Source: Glaciimonas sp. PAMC28666 (GTDB lineage Bacteria; Pseudomonadota; Gammaproteobacteria; Burkholderiales; Burkholderiaceae_D). From it: a DNA stretch of 64,000 nucleotides. Below the pieces are notes generated by a model. It saw nothing but the letters and a program-made list of their open reading frames with translations. It had not been told where the DNA came from and did not search any database. Made by a program: the position numbers and the translations under genes. Shown one piece after another: positions 30,030 to 39,336 of this stretch; position 1 is the stretch's first letter, and every line of letters begins with the position of its first letter. Location of the stretch: positions 992,001-1,056,000 of the forward strand of contig NZ_CP070304.1 of assembly GCF_016917355.1 (NCBI RefSeq), written 5' to 3'.

Positions 30030-31019
30030 TTAAGCGTTAACATTTACGACCAGTCGGCCTCTTACCTTTCCCGCCAAAATTTCCGGTGCCCTGACCAGCG
30101 CTTCGGCCAAAGAAATCTCTTGGGTGATCGTTGCCAGTTTATCCATATCCAGTTCATTTGCCAGACACTGCCATGCGGCTATCCGCTTCGCGAGAGGTGC
30201 CATTACGCTATCGATACCAATCAATTTGATGCCGCGCAAAATGAACGGCGCGACCGATGCAGGAAAATCTAGCCCCTGCGCCAGGCCACAGGCAGTCACC
30301 GTTCCACCATAACAAGTTTGCGCAACCGCATTCACGAGAGTATGGGAACCAACCGAATCAATGACGGCCGCCCAACGCTCTTTTTGCAATGGTTTTCCAG
30401 GCGCAGATAATGTCGCGCGATCAATAACGTCTGCTGCTCCCAGCGACCTTAGATAATCCGCCTCCTCTAACTTTCCGGTTGAGGCAACCACGCGATAACC
30501 CCATCCGGACAGGATCGCAATGGCGATACTGCCAACACCGCCCGAGGCACCTGTGACCAAAATATCCCCATCGCCCTTATCCACGCCTTGCTCCTGCAGT
30601 GCGATTGCGCTTAACATCGCAGTGTATCCGGCTGTGCCAATGGCCATCGCTGTCCGCGCCGACATGCCCTCTGGTCTTTTTATGAGCCAATCCCCTTTTA
30701 GTTTGGCGCGTTGCGCCAGGCAGCCCATGTGTGACTCGCCGACACCCCAACCGTTAAGAATGAATTTATCTCCGACTTTCCAGTTGGGATGGGAAGACGC
30801 AATCACTTCCCCCGCGCCATCAATCCCCGGAATCATCGGCCAGTTGCGCACAACCGGTGCTTTCCCGGTAATTGCCAGCCCATCTTTATAATTGATCGTA
30901 GAATATTCAATCCTGACGGTGACGTCACCATCCGCAGGCAATAGCTCATTGTCAATCTGAGTCAACCCGGCGTTAGTCGTGCCATCGCCGTTTTTATTAA
31001 GCAATATTGCATCAAACAT
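30030..31019 (-). CDS. acuI: Acrylyl-CoA reductase-type quinone oxidoreductase
   Basis: 329 residues of the medium-chain dehydrogenase/reductase family without structural zinc. Visible are the GroES-like part (YSTINYKDGLAITGKAPV, MIPGIDGAGEV), the NADPH site GASGGVGSIAIAIL and the conserved VIDSVGSHTLVNA, which match the AcuI/YhdH subfamily. AcuI reduces acryloyl-CoA to propionyl-CoA with NADPH, protecting cells from acrylate. It is monocistronic and divergent from the DUF2076 gene. Confidence 0.9.
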   Translation of the reverse strand: MFDAILLNKNGDGTTNAGLTQIDNELLPADGDVTVRIEYSTINYKDGLAITGKAPVVRNWPMIPGIDGAGEVIASSHPNWKVGDKFILNGWGVGESHMGCLAQRAKLKGDWLIKRPEGMSARTAMAIGTAGYTAMLSAIALQEQGVDKGDGDILVTGASGGVGSIAIAILSGWGYRVVASTGKLEEADYLRSLGAADVIDRATLSAPGKPLQKERWAAVIDSVGSHTLVNAVAQTCYGGTVTACGLAQGLDFPASVAPFILRGIKLIGIDSVMAPLAKRIAAWQCLANELDMDKLATITQEISLAEALVRAPEILAGKVRGRLVVNVNA

Positions 31020-31398
31020 ACTGATCTCTCCCTGTGTCTGGGTGACTTGCGGTTATCGCATTGCCACCATTATTTTAATGTCGTTGAATGTTGCGCAAAC
31101 TGCTTGGAAAAAGGGGTTTTTTATTCTCATTTTCGAGGCCCCATTAAGCGTCTCACGACGATTTTGATTACAAATCCGCCTTTGAGTATGTGGACATGCA
31201 GGGTATTAGTCAAAATGTTTTCGTTGTTTTTAGAATGTCAAAAAAAGCAGCGCGCACTGATTTTCGGTCGATCCTCTGGGCTCCGAAATTCCACCAGGTT
31301 CACTTAGCCCAAAGCAGACGCGACCACCGTCTCGCCGCAAATAAAGCGCATAATATTGATCGAAACCACTTCTCTTCGCTGCCAAAGGAGCAATACGC
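31020..31398. other. 379-base divergent promoter region
   Basis: Lies between acuI (minus) and the DUF2076 gene (plus). It ends with AAAGGAGCAATACGC, the ribosome site of the DUF2076 gene. No clear operator, hairpin or small gene was recognised. Confidence 0.35.
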
Positions 31399-32082
31399 AT
31401 GTCACCCCAAGAAAACCAATCGCTGCAAGACTTTTTGAATCAACTGGTACAAGTACGCGGCATTGCGAAAGACCCACAAGCCGATGCAATCATTAATAGT
31501 GCCGTCGCACAACAACCCGACGCCGCCTATCTTTTGGTACAGCGCGCACTGTTGATGGAGCAAGCACTAAATACTGCCAAAACCCAGATAGCCACATTGC
31601 AGCGCCAGCTATTGCAAGCCACGCAAACTGCGCAGCCCGCGCCGTCAGGTAATTTCTTTGACGCCAACGCATGGGGGAATTCCGCACCTGCGGTCGCGCG
31701 CCCTTCTGGTGCTCCCATGATGGCGGCGCCGATGTATCCCCCCGCCTCGGCACCAAGTATGCAAAATACTGCGCCGGTTGCATCACCAGGATTTTTTGGC
31801 GGTGGCGCAGGCGGTATGTTAGGTACTGTTGCTGCTACGGCGGCAGGCGTTGCGGGCGGCGCGTTTTTGTTTCAGGGAATTGAACATTTAATGCATCCAA
31901 ACGGTGGATTCGGCATGATGGGCCAAAATGGAATGGCGCCGTCAGGCGGAACAGTAGAAAACACCACCGTTAATAATTACTACGGCGATGACTCGGATTC
32001 GAATAATAGTTCAGACGATAGCTCGGATGACCTGGCATCCAATGACAATGACACCAGTAATGACGACTCATCGGTTATTTAA
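31399..32082 (+). CDS. DUF2076 family protein
   Basis: 227 residues. The N-terminal helical part (MSPQENQSLQDFLNQLVQVR through AYLLVQRALLMEQAL and TLQRQLL, about 1-75) is the DUF2076 signature. A Pro/Ala/Met-rich linker follows, then a Gly/Ala hydrophobic stretch (GGMLGTVAATAAGVAGGAFL, about 138-158), then an Asn/Ser/Asp-rich acidic tail after VNNYYGDD. The family is widespread in proteobacteria with unknown function; the layout suggests membrane association through the Gly/Ala segment with an acidic tail. A strong AAAGGAG ribosome site precedes it. Confidence 0.8.
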   Translation: MSPQENQSLQDFLNQLVQVRGIAKDPQADAIINSAVAQQPDAAYLLVQRALLMEQALNTAKTQIATLQRQLLQATQTAQPAPSGNFFDANAWGNSAPAVARPSGAPMMAAPMYPPASAPSMQNTAPVASPGFFGGGAGGMLGTVAATAAGVAGGAFLFQGIEHLMHPNGGFGMMGQNGMAPSGGTVENTTVNNYYGDDSDSNNSSDDSSDDLASNDNDTSNDDSSVI

Positions 32083-32202
32083 GGCAATGCAACGAGTGAC
32101 CAGATAATGCGCTGCGATTAATGCAATGGCGCAATGGTGCCGGACAATTCATCAGGTGTGACAATTAAACGAGCAACCTCTTTTCTTTGTCACCCTTTGA
32201 TC

Positions 32203-34431
32203 CTACACCACTCGGCGCGCATCAGAAACGTCGCGAAAACCGCTCTTGGTCCTGGCAGTCTCTTTAGCCTGGATTTCATAGAACTGAATGTTGTTACGTC
32301 CTTGTTGCTTGGCGCGGTACATCGCCACGTCGGCGCAGTCCACCAGCGTGTCGGCATCTATTCCGTCTCTTGGATAAGAAGAAATACCGATACTGCAACC
32401 TACGGTGATCTCTTCTTGCCCGATCATCAGCGGCGGCCTCAACTTCTTCATTATCCGTTCTATCGCACCTAAAATTTCATCCCCGTGCGTATGTTCAGCG
32501 AGGACCAGCACGAATTCATCTCCTCCCAGACGTGCTACTGTGTCACTTTCACGAACCGCCGATTGCAATCGTTTCGCGATCAGACTCAACACCTTATCCC
32601 CCGCCTTATGACCTAATGTGTCATTGACGATCTTAAAGTCATCAAGGTCGATAAAGACAATCCAGACGGCGTGCGTATAGCGGGCAGCATAAGTCAATGC
32701 TTGCGCCAGACGGTCATGCAGCAACGCGCGATTCGGCAGGCCCGTCAACACGTCATGGAGAGACAGATGTTTGATACTTTCTTCAATTCTCTTCCGTTCT
32801 GAAATATCCTTCCCCGTGCCTTGGTAGCCTGTAAATTCCCCCCACGCATCGAATTGCGGTTCTCCTGAAACACTAAGCCACTGGGGATTAATGGCATCGG
32901 ATAAAAGCTGGAACTCGAAATCAGAAAATTTTTGGTGCGCATTCAATATTTCCCGATGGGCTGCCCATTGCTCCGCAGTCAGGTTAGTAGGCATATCCCA
33001 GCGCGCCCTGCCGACATAATTTTGTATGTGGGCGCCACTGCGGGTAACCAGCACATTTGGAATTAGTACAAAGCAGAAATTTGCATCCTGTTCCCAATAC
33101 CAGTCCGATGTCAGCTCCGCCAATTGTCGAAAAAGTTTTTCGCTCTTGGCGAGCGCCGCGGTGCGGCTTAAAACTCGTTGTTCCAGCGCTGCGTTCGATT
33201 CACGTATCTCGAATTCCGCCTGTTTTCGCGCGATTATTTCGTTCTTTAATATCCCGTTAATCCCCTGAAGTTCAGTGGCGCGATCCTCTCGCGCCTGGAT
33301 AGCCTCTTGCAGCGCATTCGCCATATGGTTCAAGGAACGTCCAAGCACCCCGAACTCATCTTGCCCGGTATAAGTCCGTGTTCGAAGATCACCGGCAGTG
33401 ATACTTTTGGCAAACGTGATAGTCCGACGAATTGCTGCGGTGATTCGTTGCGACACCATCCACGCCATCAATATACCGAGCACGATAGCGACCAATCCCA
33501 CTCCTTCGATCAATTTTTCGGTCCGCACTGCTCTCTTGAGAATCACGTTCCGGGTCGCGTTACTCTTAGCCACCGCTTCCGCCAGCATGTTTTCCAGATA
33601 CGGTTCAATGGTTTGGGCCGCCGCCAGATACCGTCGTTTCTCGCGCTCGATCTGCGAGTTGATATGAATGTACTCATTGAACTGCATCTCATAGAGATCC
33701 ATCAATGCCAATAACTTCTTCCTACGTTCGCCCTTGATTTCAACCGAAACGTGTTTTTTAAATTGGTCGAGTGCCAGTTGGAAAGCCTGAATGTCTATCG
33801 CACGTCTGCGCCATAAATAATCCTTTTCATGGCGTCGTATAGTCAACATATCGATCAGGAGCGCACGCTCGCTGACAGGTGTTAGGAGAGCCTCCATTCG
33901 TCGCGCCTTATCCCGAAATTCTCCCTCAAGACCGGTATCGATATAGCCTAATTGACCATGCAGTTTAACTACGGCAACAAATGCCGTTTCGTAATTGTCG
34001 ATGCCTTCGACCGCCAGTCGCACTTCTGAGACAGAATGGGGAACGGATACCAGATGGCGAATTTCCTGGAGCGACTGGCGAGCGTCAGCCAGATTGGCCT
34101 GCACCAGCGTCACATAGCGCGACTTGGCCTCCTCAAAGCCGAACTCGTGATAGGTCATCAAAAATGCTTTTTCGTAACGTCGCGCGTTCATCATTGCGAC
34201 GACGCTTTTTTGACTCAACGCCGCTGTTTTGATATCCACTGACAGCAACTTGTTGAAATCCTCAACAGTCGAGCGTTCTCCAAAAATAGCAAATCCCAGC
34301 ACAAGTGCAAAGAGCCCAAGCACCGCGCCAAAACCAACCGCAAGCGAGCATCGCAAACTCATGGACGGTATGGCGCATATCGCCAGCATTTTATGGCGAC
34401 ATTCAGAGAAACGCTCCACCAGCTTAATCAT
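32203..34431 (-). CDS. HBM-HAMP-PAS-GGDEF diguanylate cyclase
   Basis: 742 residues. TM1 (about 29-50), a long periplasmic helical region (51-305), TM2 (308-328), HAMP (329-380), coiled coil (380-430), PAS (435-555) and GGDEF (560-720). The cyclase motif RLGGDEF (near 637) and the preceding RESD inhibitory site are intact. The periplasmic part contains two similar modules, NARRYEKAFLMT (83) and TIRRHEKDYLWRR (198), as in helical bimodular sensors that bind small carboxylates. Its ATG overlaps the stop of the PstS-like gene (ATGA), so translation is coupled. It should make c-di-GMP in response to a periplasmic ligand or to its neighbour. Confidence 0.9.
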   Translation of the reverse strand: MIKLVERFSECRHKMLAICAIPSMSLRCSLAVGFGAVLGLFALVLGFAIFGERSTVEDFNKLLSVDIKTAALSQKSVVAMMNARRYEKAFLMTYHEFGFEEAKSRYVTLVQANLADARQSLQEIRHLVSVPHSVSEVRLAVEGIDNYETAFVAVVKLHGQLGYIDTGLEGEFRDKARRMEALLTPVSERALLIDMLTIRRHEKDYLWRRRAIDIQAFQLALDQFKKHVSVEIKGERRKKLLALMDLYEMQFNEYIHINSQIEREKRRYLAAAQTIEPYLENMLAEAVAKSNATRNVILKRAVRTEKLIEGVGLVAIVLGILMAWMVSQRITAAIRRTITFAKSITAGDLRTRTYTGQDEFGVLGRSLNHMANALQEAIQAREDRATELQGINGILKNEIIARKQAEFEIRESNAALEQRVLSRTAALAKSEKLFRQLAELTSDWYWEQDANFCFVLIPNVLVTRSGAHIQNYVGRARWDMPTNLTAEQWAAHREILNAHQKFSDFEFQLLSDAINPQWLSVSGEPQFDAWGEFTGYQGTGKDISERKRIEESIKHLSLHDVLTGLPNRALLHDRLAQALTYAARYTHAVWIVFIDLDDFKIVNDTLGHKAGDKVLSLIAKRLQSAVRESDTVARLGGDEFVLVLAEHTHGDEILGAIERIMKKLRPPLMIGQEEITVGCSIGISSYPRDGIDADTLVDCADVAMYRAKQQGRNNIQFYEIQAKETARTKSGFRDVSDARRVV

Positions 34432-35303
34432 TCCTGGTAAGGCACAAAGCCCATTTTTTCGATAATATCCGCCACTTGGGGAGAGAGAGAGAATTCAATC
34501 AGATTCTTCGCCAGACCGCCAGGAAGACCGCGTGTTACAAGCGTTAACGGCCGTGCAAACGGATAATCTCCGCTAAGTATGCTGGCATGCGTGGCAGCAA
34601 CACCATCAACAGACACCAGCTTAATCGGTACCTGTGCGCGTATTTCATTTTCCGCCACGATGACGGACATCAACGAAATCGCGTTGGAATGCGCCGCAAC
34701 TGCCTCAATCACTTCCGAATTCTCACCTAAAATTTTCTCAGCCTTCATCTCACTGTAGGTCATGTTGAAATGGTGCATGAACATCACAATGGTGCCACGT
34801 CCTTCCTCCCGTTTGATCACCATGATGGGGGTATCAAAGCCGCCAACCTTTTTCCAGTTTTTTATCCGACCTCGAAAAATATCTGAAATCTGAGACGATG
34901 TCAGCGTCGTTACCGGGTTGCTCTTGTGCGTAATTAATCCCGCCCCGTCACGCGCCACCGGAAAGCCTTTGAGGTAGCGATCATCGTCAGTGACCAACCG
35001 CGACACCATTCCTATATCCGCGATGCCATCCCGAGCGTCGTTGATGCCACGCTCGGCGCCACCCATTTCAATACTTATCCTAACGTTTGGGTGCAGCAAC
35101 TCGTAACGGTTCGCAATTTCTTCCATCAGTGGCGCGGCCGTACTTGATCCTGTCAATAGCAACTTACCTTCCAGTACCGAGCCTGCGGGAGCGGTACTGG
35201 GCGCGGCGTTATTATTATCATTTGCATTTTGTCGGTTACAGGCAGTCAGCAATGCGCCCACAGACAGGAGAACAATCAAGTGGAGCGTAAGGTGTCGTGT
35301 CAT
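34428..35303 (-). CDS. PstS-like periplasmic-binding lipoprotein
   Basis: 291 residues. A lipoprotein signal with lipobox LLTAC (Cys22) leads into an Asn/Ala-rich linker and a PBP-like domain with LLLTGSSTAAPLMEEIANRY, MGGAERGINDARDGIADIGM, IFRGRIKNWKKVGG and KREEGRGTIVMFMHHF, the arrangement of phosphate-binding (PstS-like) proteins. No pstCAB genes are present. It sits between two c-di-GMP genes: 13 bases after the upstream stop and overlapping the downstream start by four bases. It is therefore more likely a sensor component than a transporter part. The ATG 35303 is preferred to GTG 35315. Confidence 0.85.
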   Translation of the reverse strand: MTRHLTLHLIVLLSVGALLTACNRQNANDNNNAAPSTAPAGSVLEGKLLLTGSSTAAPLMEEIANRYELLHPNVRISIEMGGAERGINDARDGIADIGMVSRLVTDDDRYLKGFPVARDGAGLITHKSNPVTTLTSSQISDIFRGRIKNWKKVGGFDTPIMVIKREEGRGTIVMFMHHFNMTYSEMKAEKILGENSEVIEAVAAHSNAISLMSVIVAENEIRAQVPIKLVSVDGVAATHASILSGDYPFARPLTLVTRGLPGGLAKNLIEFSLSPQVADIIEKMGFVPYQE

Positions 35304-35316
35304 GGCGGTGGCCACT

Positions 35317-37821
35317 TTAGCGTCGGATCAATGATAGGGATGGCGCCACAGTCGCGCCACCAAGACTTAGACACCTACCCGCGCGTAACAATGCAACTAG
35401 CTCATTTACCGGCAGCGGTCGGCTAAAAAAGTAGCCTTGCATCGCATCGCACGCGTTAGCATGTAAAAAATCCAGTTGTTCTATTGTCTCAACCCCTTCA
35501 GCCACGGTGTGGAGAGCGAGCGACTTCGCAAGCGCTATGACGGTCAGCACAATCGAAGCTGCCTCAGGTTTTTTGTCCAGATCAGCAATGAATGACTGAT
35601 CAATTTTGATGATATCGACTGGAAACCGCGTCAGGTAACTCAGACTGGAAAAACCTGTACCAAAGTCATCGATCGACATTTTGATGCCAATGGCTTTCAG
35701 TTGATTCAATATCAAAATCGTGGCTTCAGAGTCCTTCATCAACATACTCTCGGTCAGTTCCAGCTCCAGACAAGATGGATCCAGGCCTGCTCCAGCCAGT
35801 ATTGATCGCACCATTGACGGCATGTTTTTTTGCGCCAGTTGTCGTCCGGAAACGTTAACGGCGATATTTAAATCAAATCCTTCTTTGCGCCATGCGCTTA
35901 TCTGCGCACAGGCTGTTCTCAAGACCCATTCACCAATCGGAACAATCAAACCGGTTTCTTCCGCAAGTTGAATAAAACGACCGGGAGGGATTGATCCCAT
36001 TTCTGGATGATTCCAACGTATCAATGCTTCCAGGCTAATAACACGTCCGGTTTTCAAATCCAACTGCGGCTGGTAATGCAATGAAAACTCATTATTCTCA
36101 AGTGCCTGGTGCAGGGCATGTTCGAGCTTTACTTTTTCTAATGCTTTCGAGCCCATCTCAAGCGTATAACATTGAAAGCAGTTACCGCCTTGTTCTTTTT
36201 TTGCCCGCAACATAGCTACATCAGCGTGCTTTAACAACTGATCAGCTTCATCGCCATCATCCGGATAAACGCTCACACCAATACTGGTGGTGACATGTAG
36301 TTCACGGCCTCCCGCAAACACTGGTTGCGCGAAGGCGCTCAAAACCCGCATGGCGAGACGCGCTGCGTTTTCGGATTCTCGAATGTCCGCCAAAATTATG
36401 ACAAATTCGTCACCACCCAGACGAGCTACGGTATCGCCCTCACGCATGGTTAATTTCAAGCGTCCCGCAAATTCTTTCAGCAGGCTGTCACCGAAAAGAT
36501 GGCCAAACGAGTCGTTAATGCTTTTGAAACGATCTATATCCAGAAACAATATGCCTAATTTCCCATGGGCACGGCGAGCCCTGATTAAGCTTTGCTGCAG
36601 TCTGTTTATCAATAAATTACGGTTAGGTAAATCGGTCAAAGCATCGTAATTTGCCAGATACTCAATCCGCTCGTCGCGCGCCTTGCGTTCAGAGATATCG
36701 GTCGCTACGCCGTCCAGACGCAGGGGCCTTCCGTCGGCATCCCGGGCCGTTCGTGCACGATCCTCCAGCCAGCGGATTTCTCCATCCGGACGCACAATTC
36801 GATATTTCAAGGTCAGAGGTTTGTCGGCTAATACCTGAGCCAGCCATTGCATTACCCGCGTGCGGTCGTCCGGATGCACGATACTTCTTAATAGCATCGG
36901 ATCAGTGTTGAACTCTGTCACTGATCTGCCGTAAATAACATCCGCAGCCGGGTTCATATACAGCAACTCGTGCGTTGGAGAAACAGACCACACCACCATC
37001 GGGATCGAATCCAGAATTCCCGACAATTTATCTTCTACTTGCCGCAATTCTTTGCTGTGCATGGTTAAACGGGAATGCGCTAACCGTAATTTCTCAAGCA
37101 CGACACCGCGCCTGAAAACGCTGACAATGGAACTAGCCGAGAACAAAACAAGCACCAGCGCGGTAACAATCAACGCAAGTAATGTGTTATCAATCCCCGA
37201 CGCTTTCACCGTACAAAAACTATCAATTGCAAAGTTTGCCCCCGCCATCGCCGTGTAATGCATGGCAGCCACTGCTAAACCCATTACGAAGGCACCGAGA
37301 GCCTGCTGCTTAAGTGCCAATGGCTCTTTTTTTGCACCACTGAATACAATTAAAAGAGCGCCAATTGCAGCGATGATCGCGATCAAGATCGATCCAAAAA
37401 ATATTGTTCGTTCGTAACTGATCGCAGGCTGCATTTTTAAAGCTGCCATGCCGGTGTAATGCATCGCAGCCACACCCAGTCCCATGACGGTTCCGGCAAC
37501 GGCAATACGTGCAACGGTCACCTTACGATTCTGGACCAATAAAAACGCAGCCAGCGTGCCAGCGATCGCTGGAACGATGGACAGGAGGCTAAGGGGTAGA
37601 TCGTATGCAATGCGGATGGGAAGATGGAAGGCTAACATCCCGATAAAATGCATCGACCAGATCGCGACTCCCAGCGTTCCGGCACCGCAGAACATCAATA
37701 GAAATGCTGCTCTTCCGCTACTCTCTCGCATGTTTTCGACATGCGAAAGAGCCGAAAATGCACCGAACATCGCTACTAAAACAGACAGGAATATCAAATA
37801 GCCATTCCAAAATATAGGCAT
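35317..37821 (-). CDS. MHYT-PAS-GGDEF-EAL c-di-GMP enzyme
   Basis: 834 residues. The N-terminal seven-helix MHYT sensor (about 1-250) has the repeated motifs SMHFIGM, AMHYTGM and AMHYTAM, proposed to bind copper and sense oxygen, CO or NO. Then PAS (265-390), GGDEF (400-560; RLGGDEF with REGD inhibitory site intact) and EAL (575-825; EALIRWNHPE, NVSGRQ, LELTES, DDFGTGFSS, IKIDQ, AEGVE). Both catalytic domains look functional. It is the first gene of a three-gene operon with the PstS-like lipoprotein and the HBM-type cyclase. Confidence 0.92.
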   Translation of the reverse strand: MPIFWNGYLIFLSVLVAMFGAFSALSHVENMRESSGRAAFLLMFCGAGTLGVAIWSMHFIGMLAFHLPIRIAYDLPLSLLSIVPAIAGTLAAFLLVQNRKVTVARIAVAGTVMGLGVAAMHYTGMAALKMQPAISYERTIFFGSILIAIIAAIGALLIVFSGAKKEPLALKQQALGAFVMGLAVAAMHYTAMAGANFAIDSFCTVKASGIDNTLLALIVTALVLVLFSASSIVSVFRRGVVLEKLRLAHSRLTMHSKELRQVEDKLSGILDSIPMVVWSVSPTHELLYMNPAADVIYGRSVTEFNTDPMLLRSIVHPDDRTRVMQWLAQVLADKPLTLKYRIVRPDGEIRWLEDRARTARDADGRPLRLDGVATDISERKARDERIEYLANYDALTDLPNRNLLINRLQQSLIRARRAHGKLGILFLDIDRFKSINDSFGHLFGDSLLKEFAGRLKLTMREGDTVARLGGDEFVIILADIRESENAARLAMRVLSAFAQPVFAGGRELHVTTSIGVSVYPDDGDEADQLLKHADVAMLRAKKEQGGNCFQCYTLEMGSKALEKVKLEHALHQALENNEFSLHYQPQLDLKTGRVISLEALIRWNHPEMGSIPPGRFIQLAEETGLIVPIGEWVLRTACAQISAWRKEGFDLNIAVNVSGRQLAQKNMPSMVRSILAGAGLDPSCLELELTESMLMKDSEATILILNQLKAIGIKMSIDDFGTGFSSLSYLTRFPVDIIKIDQSFIADLDKKPEAASIVLTVIALAKSLALHTVAEGVETIEQLDFLHANACDAMQGYFFSRPLPVNELVALLRAGRCLSLGGATVAPSLSLIRR

Positions 37822-37976
37822 AACGGAGCCCCAAATAATATTTCATAAAAGCGTAACTTGAAGCACTTGACGCTGCATTGATGTTATGTCCATCGGCTGT
37901 CGCCCAATCGCAGCGTAGCTAATAGATAGCGCCCAATTTCATCTGCATTTACAGAATGTTGACATTCCCGGACCCA

Positions 37977-38315
37977 TCAGACAAAACCATGCCGAACATA
38001 CCAATGTGGAAGCATATCGACAATTTTTCGGCCTAAGTGAACGTCTTTCTGCATCGCGCGTGCCTCCGCATGTTGCAGCAGTACAAGTAGCTCTTCATGG
38101 GTCTTTTTATATGCCTTGGCCTGTCTGACGTTTTTACCCTCCATCATTTGTTCTTTGATCGAAAAATCTTTTTTTAAATGAGCGATAAAATTGCTGAACC
38201 CGTTTTCGAATTCACTGTCATTGCAGCAGCGAAGTTCCATGAGTTCTGCGAACAAGGCCGGCTGAAGATGCCCCACCTCCCTCATCTCTGATGTCTTTTC
38301 AAATTGACGTTGCAT
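37977..38315 (-). CDS. Hemerythrin-like protein with altered metal site
   Basis: 112 residues from ATG 38315, which has AAGGA five bases upstream. An all-helical protein whose segments FSNFIAHLKKDFSIKEQMME, AYKKTHEELLVLLQHAE and the end LPHWYVRHGFV follow the order of bacterial hemerythrin helices. Several expected iron ligands appear changed: the HFxxEExxM motif reads DFSIKEQMM and the HxxxH pair reads YKKTH. It could be a hemerythrin relative that no longer binds a di-iron centre, or only a chance resemblance. It lies between the MHYT gene and phbB on the same strand. Confidence 0.5.
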   Translation of the reverse strand: MQRQFEKTSEMREVGHLQPALFAELMELRCCNDSEFENGFSNFIAHLKKDFSIKEQMMEGKNVRQAKAYKKTHEELLVLLQHAEARAMQKDVHLGRKIVDMLPHWYVRHGFV

Positions 38316-38462
38316 ATTGTCCTTATTCGCTTTATCCGAGACGCCCCAGACGTTGCGCAGATTTTTTAAAATAGTTTGTCTCCGCACGCGCTCTTCAGCG
38401 CGTTCGATAACCTCAACATCAACGATAAAAATCTCCCTATACGATTGCGCTTATAACAGATA

Positions 38463-39203
38463 TCAAGACATATGCTGTCCGCCGTTAATCGCAATATTTG
38501 CACCAGTTAAAAATGCAGCCTCCTCGGATGCCAGATACGCCACTAACCCGGCGATTTCTTCAGGCCTACCCAACCGGCCCATGGGAATCTGTGGAATAAT
38601 CTTCGCTTCCAGGACTTCTTTATCAATCGCCATCACCATCTTGGTGCCGATATAGCCTGGTGAAATCGTGTTGACTGTGACCCCTTTTCGCGCCACTTCC
38701 AAAGCCAATGCTTTAGTAAAACCGTGCATGCCAGCTTTTGCCGCGGCATAATTGGTTTGCCCGAAAGCGCCTTTCTGACCGTTTACCGAAGAAATATTCA
38801 CGATCCGCCCCCAGCCCCGTTCGACCATGCCATCGCAAACGGGCTTAGTCATATTGAACACCGAATCCAGATTGGTGCTCATCACCGCATCCCAGTTGGT
38901 TTTGTCCATTTTCTTAAATGTCATATCACGTGTGATACCGGCATTGTTTACCAGCACATCCACCGGGCCAATTTCTCTATGGATATTTCTGATACATTCT
39001 CTGGCCGATTCGTAATCTGCTACGTTGCACTGATAGGCACGGAAATCGAAGCCCAACACGCGCATCGAGGTCATCCATTGTTCCGCTGATGTATTCCCAG
39101 GTGAAAACGTCGTTACCACCTGGTAGCCCATTCCCGCCAATTTGATGCAAACTGCTTCACCCAAACCGCCCATACCACCAGTTACTAATGCAATACGTTT
39201 CAT
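38463..39203 (-). CDS. phbB: Acetoacetyl-CoA reductase
   Basis: 246 residues of the short-chain dehydrogenase family. NADPH motif TGGMGGLGEAVC, NNAG (VLVNNAGITRDMTFKKM), catalytic Ser in ISSVNGQKGAFGQTNYAAAK with the YxxxK, and PGYIGTKMVMAI. The NGQKGxFGQTNYAAAK form is typical of PhaB/PhbB, which makes (R)-3-hydroxybutyryl-CoA for polyhydroxybutyrate. A phasin gene lies upstream on the same strand. No PHB synthase is in the window. Confidence 0.93.
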   Translation of the reverse strand: MKRIALVTGGMGGLGEAVCIKLAGMGYQVVTTFSPGNTSAEQWMTSMRVLGFDFRAYQCNVADYESARECIRNIHREIGPVDVLVNNAGITRDMTFKKMDKTNWDAVMSTNLDSVFNMTKPVCDGMVERGWGRIVNISSVNGQKGAFGQTNYAAAKAGMHGFTKALALEVARKGVTVNTISPGYIGTKMVMAIDKEVLEAKIIPQIPMGRLGRPEEIAGLVAYLASEEAAFLTGANIAINGGQHMS

Positions 39204-39336
39204 TGATTTGTCTCCGTCTGATTGTGTCGCTGCTCATCTGCGCTTTGAAAATCCGAGTTGAATTTGCTCAATCGTAGAACCATTTGTTGGCAGCAGCTGT
39301 TTTCGATTTATAAGGTATGCCCGGCAATAAAAAATA

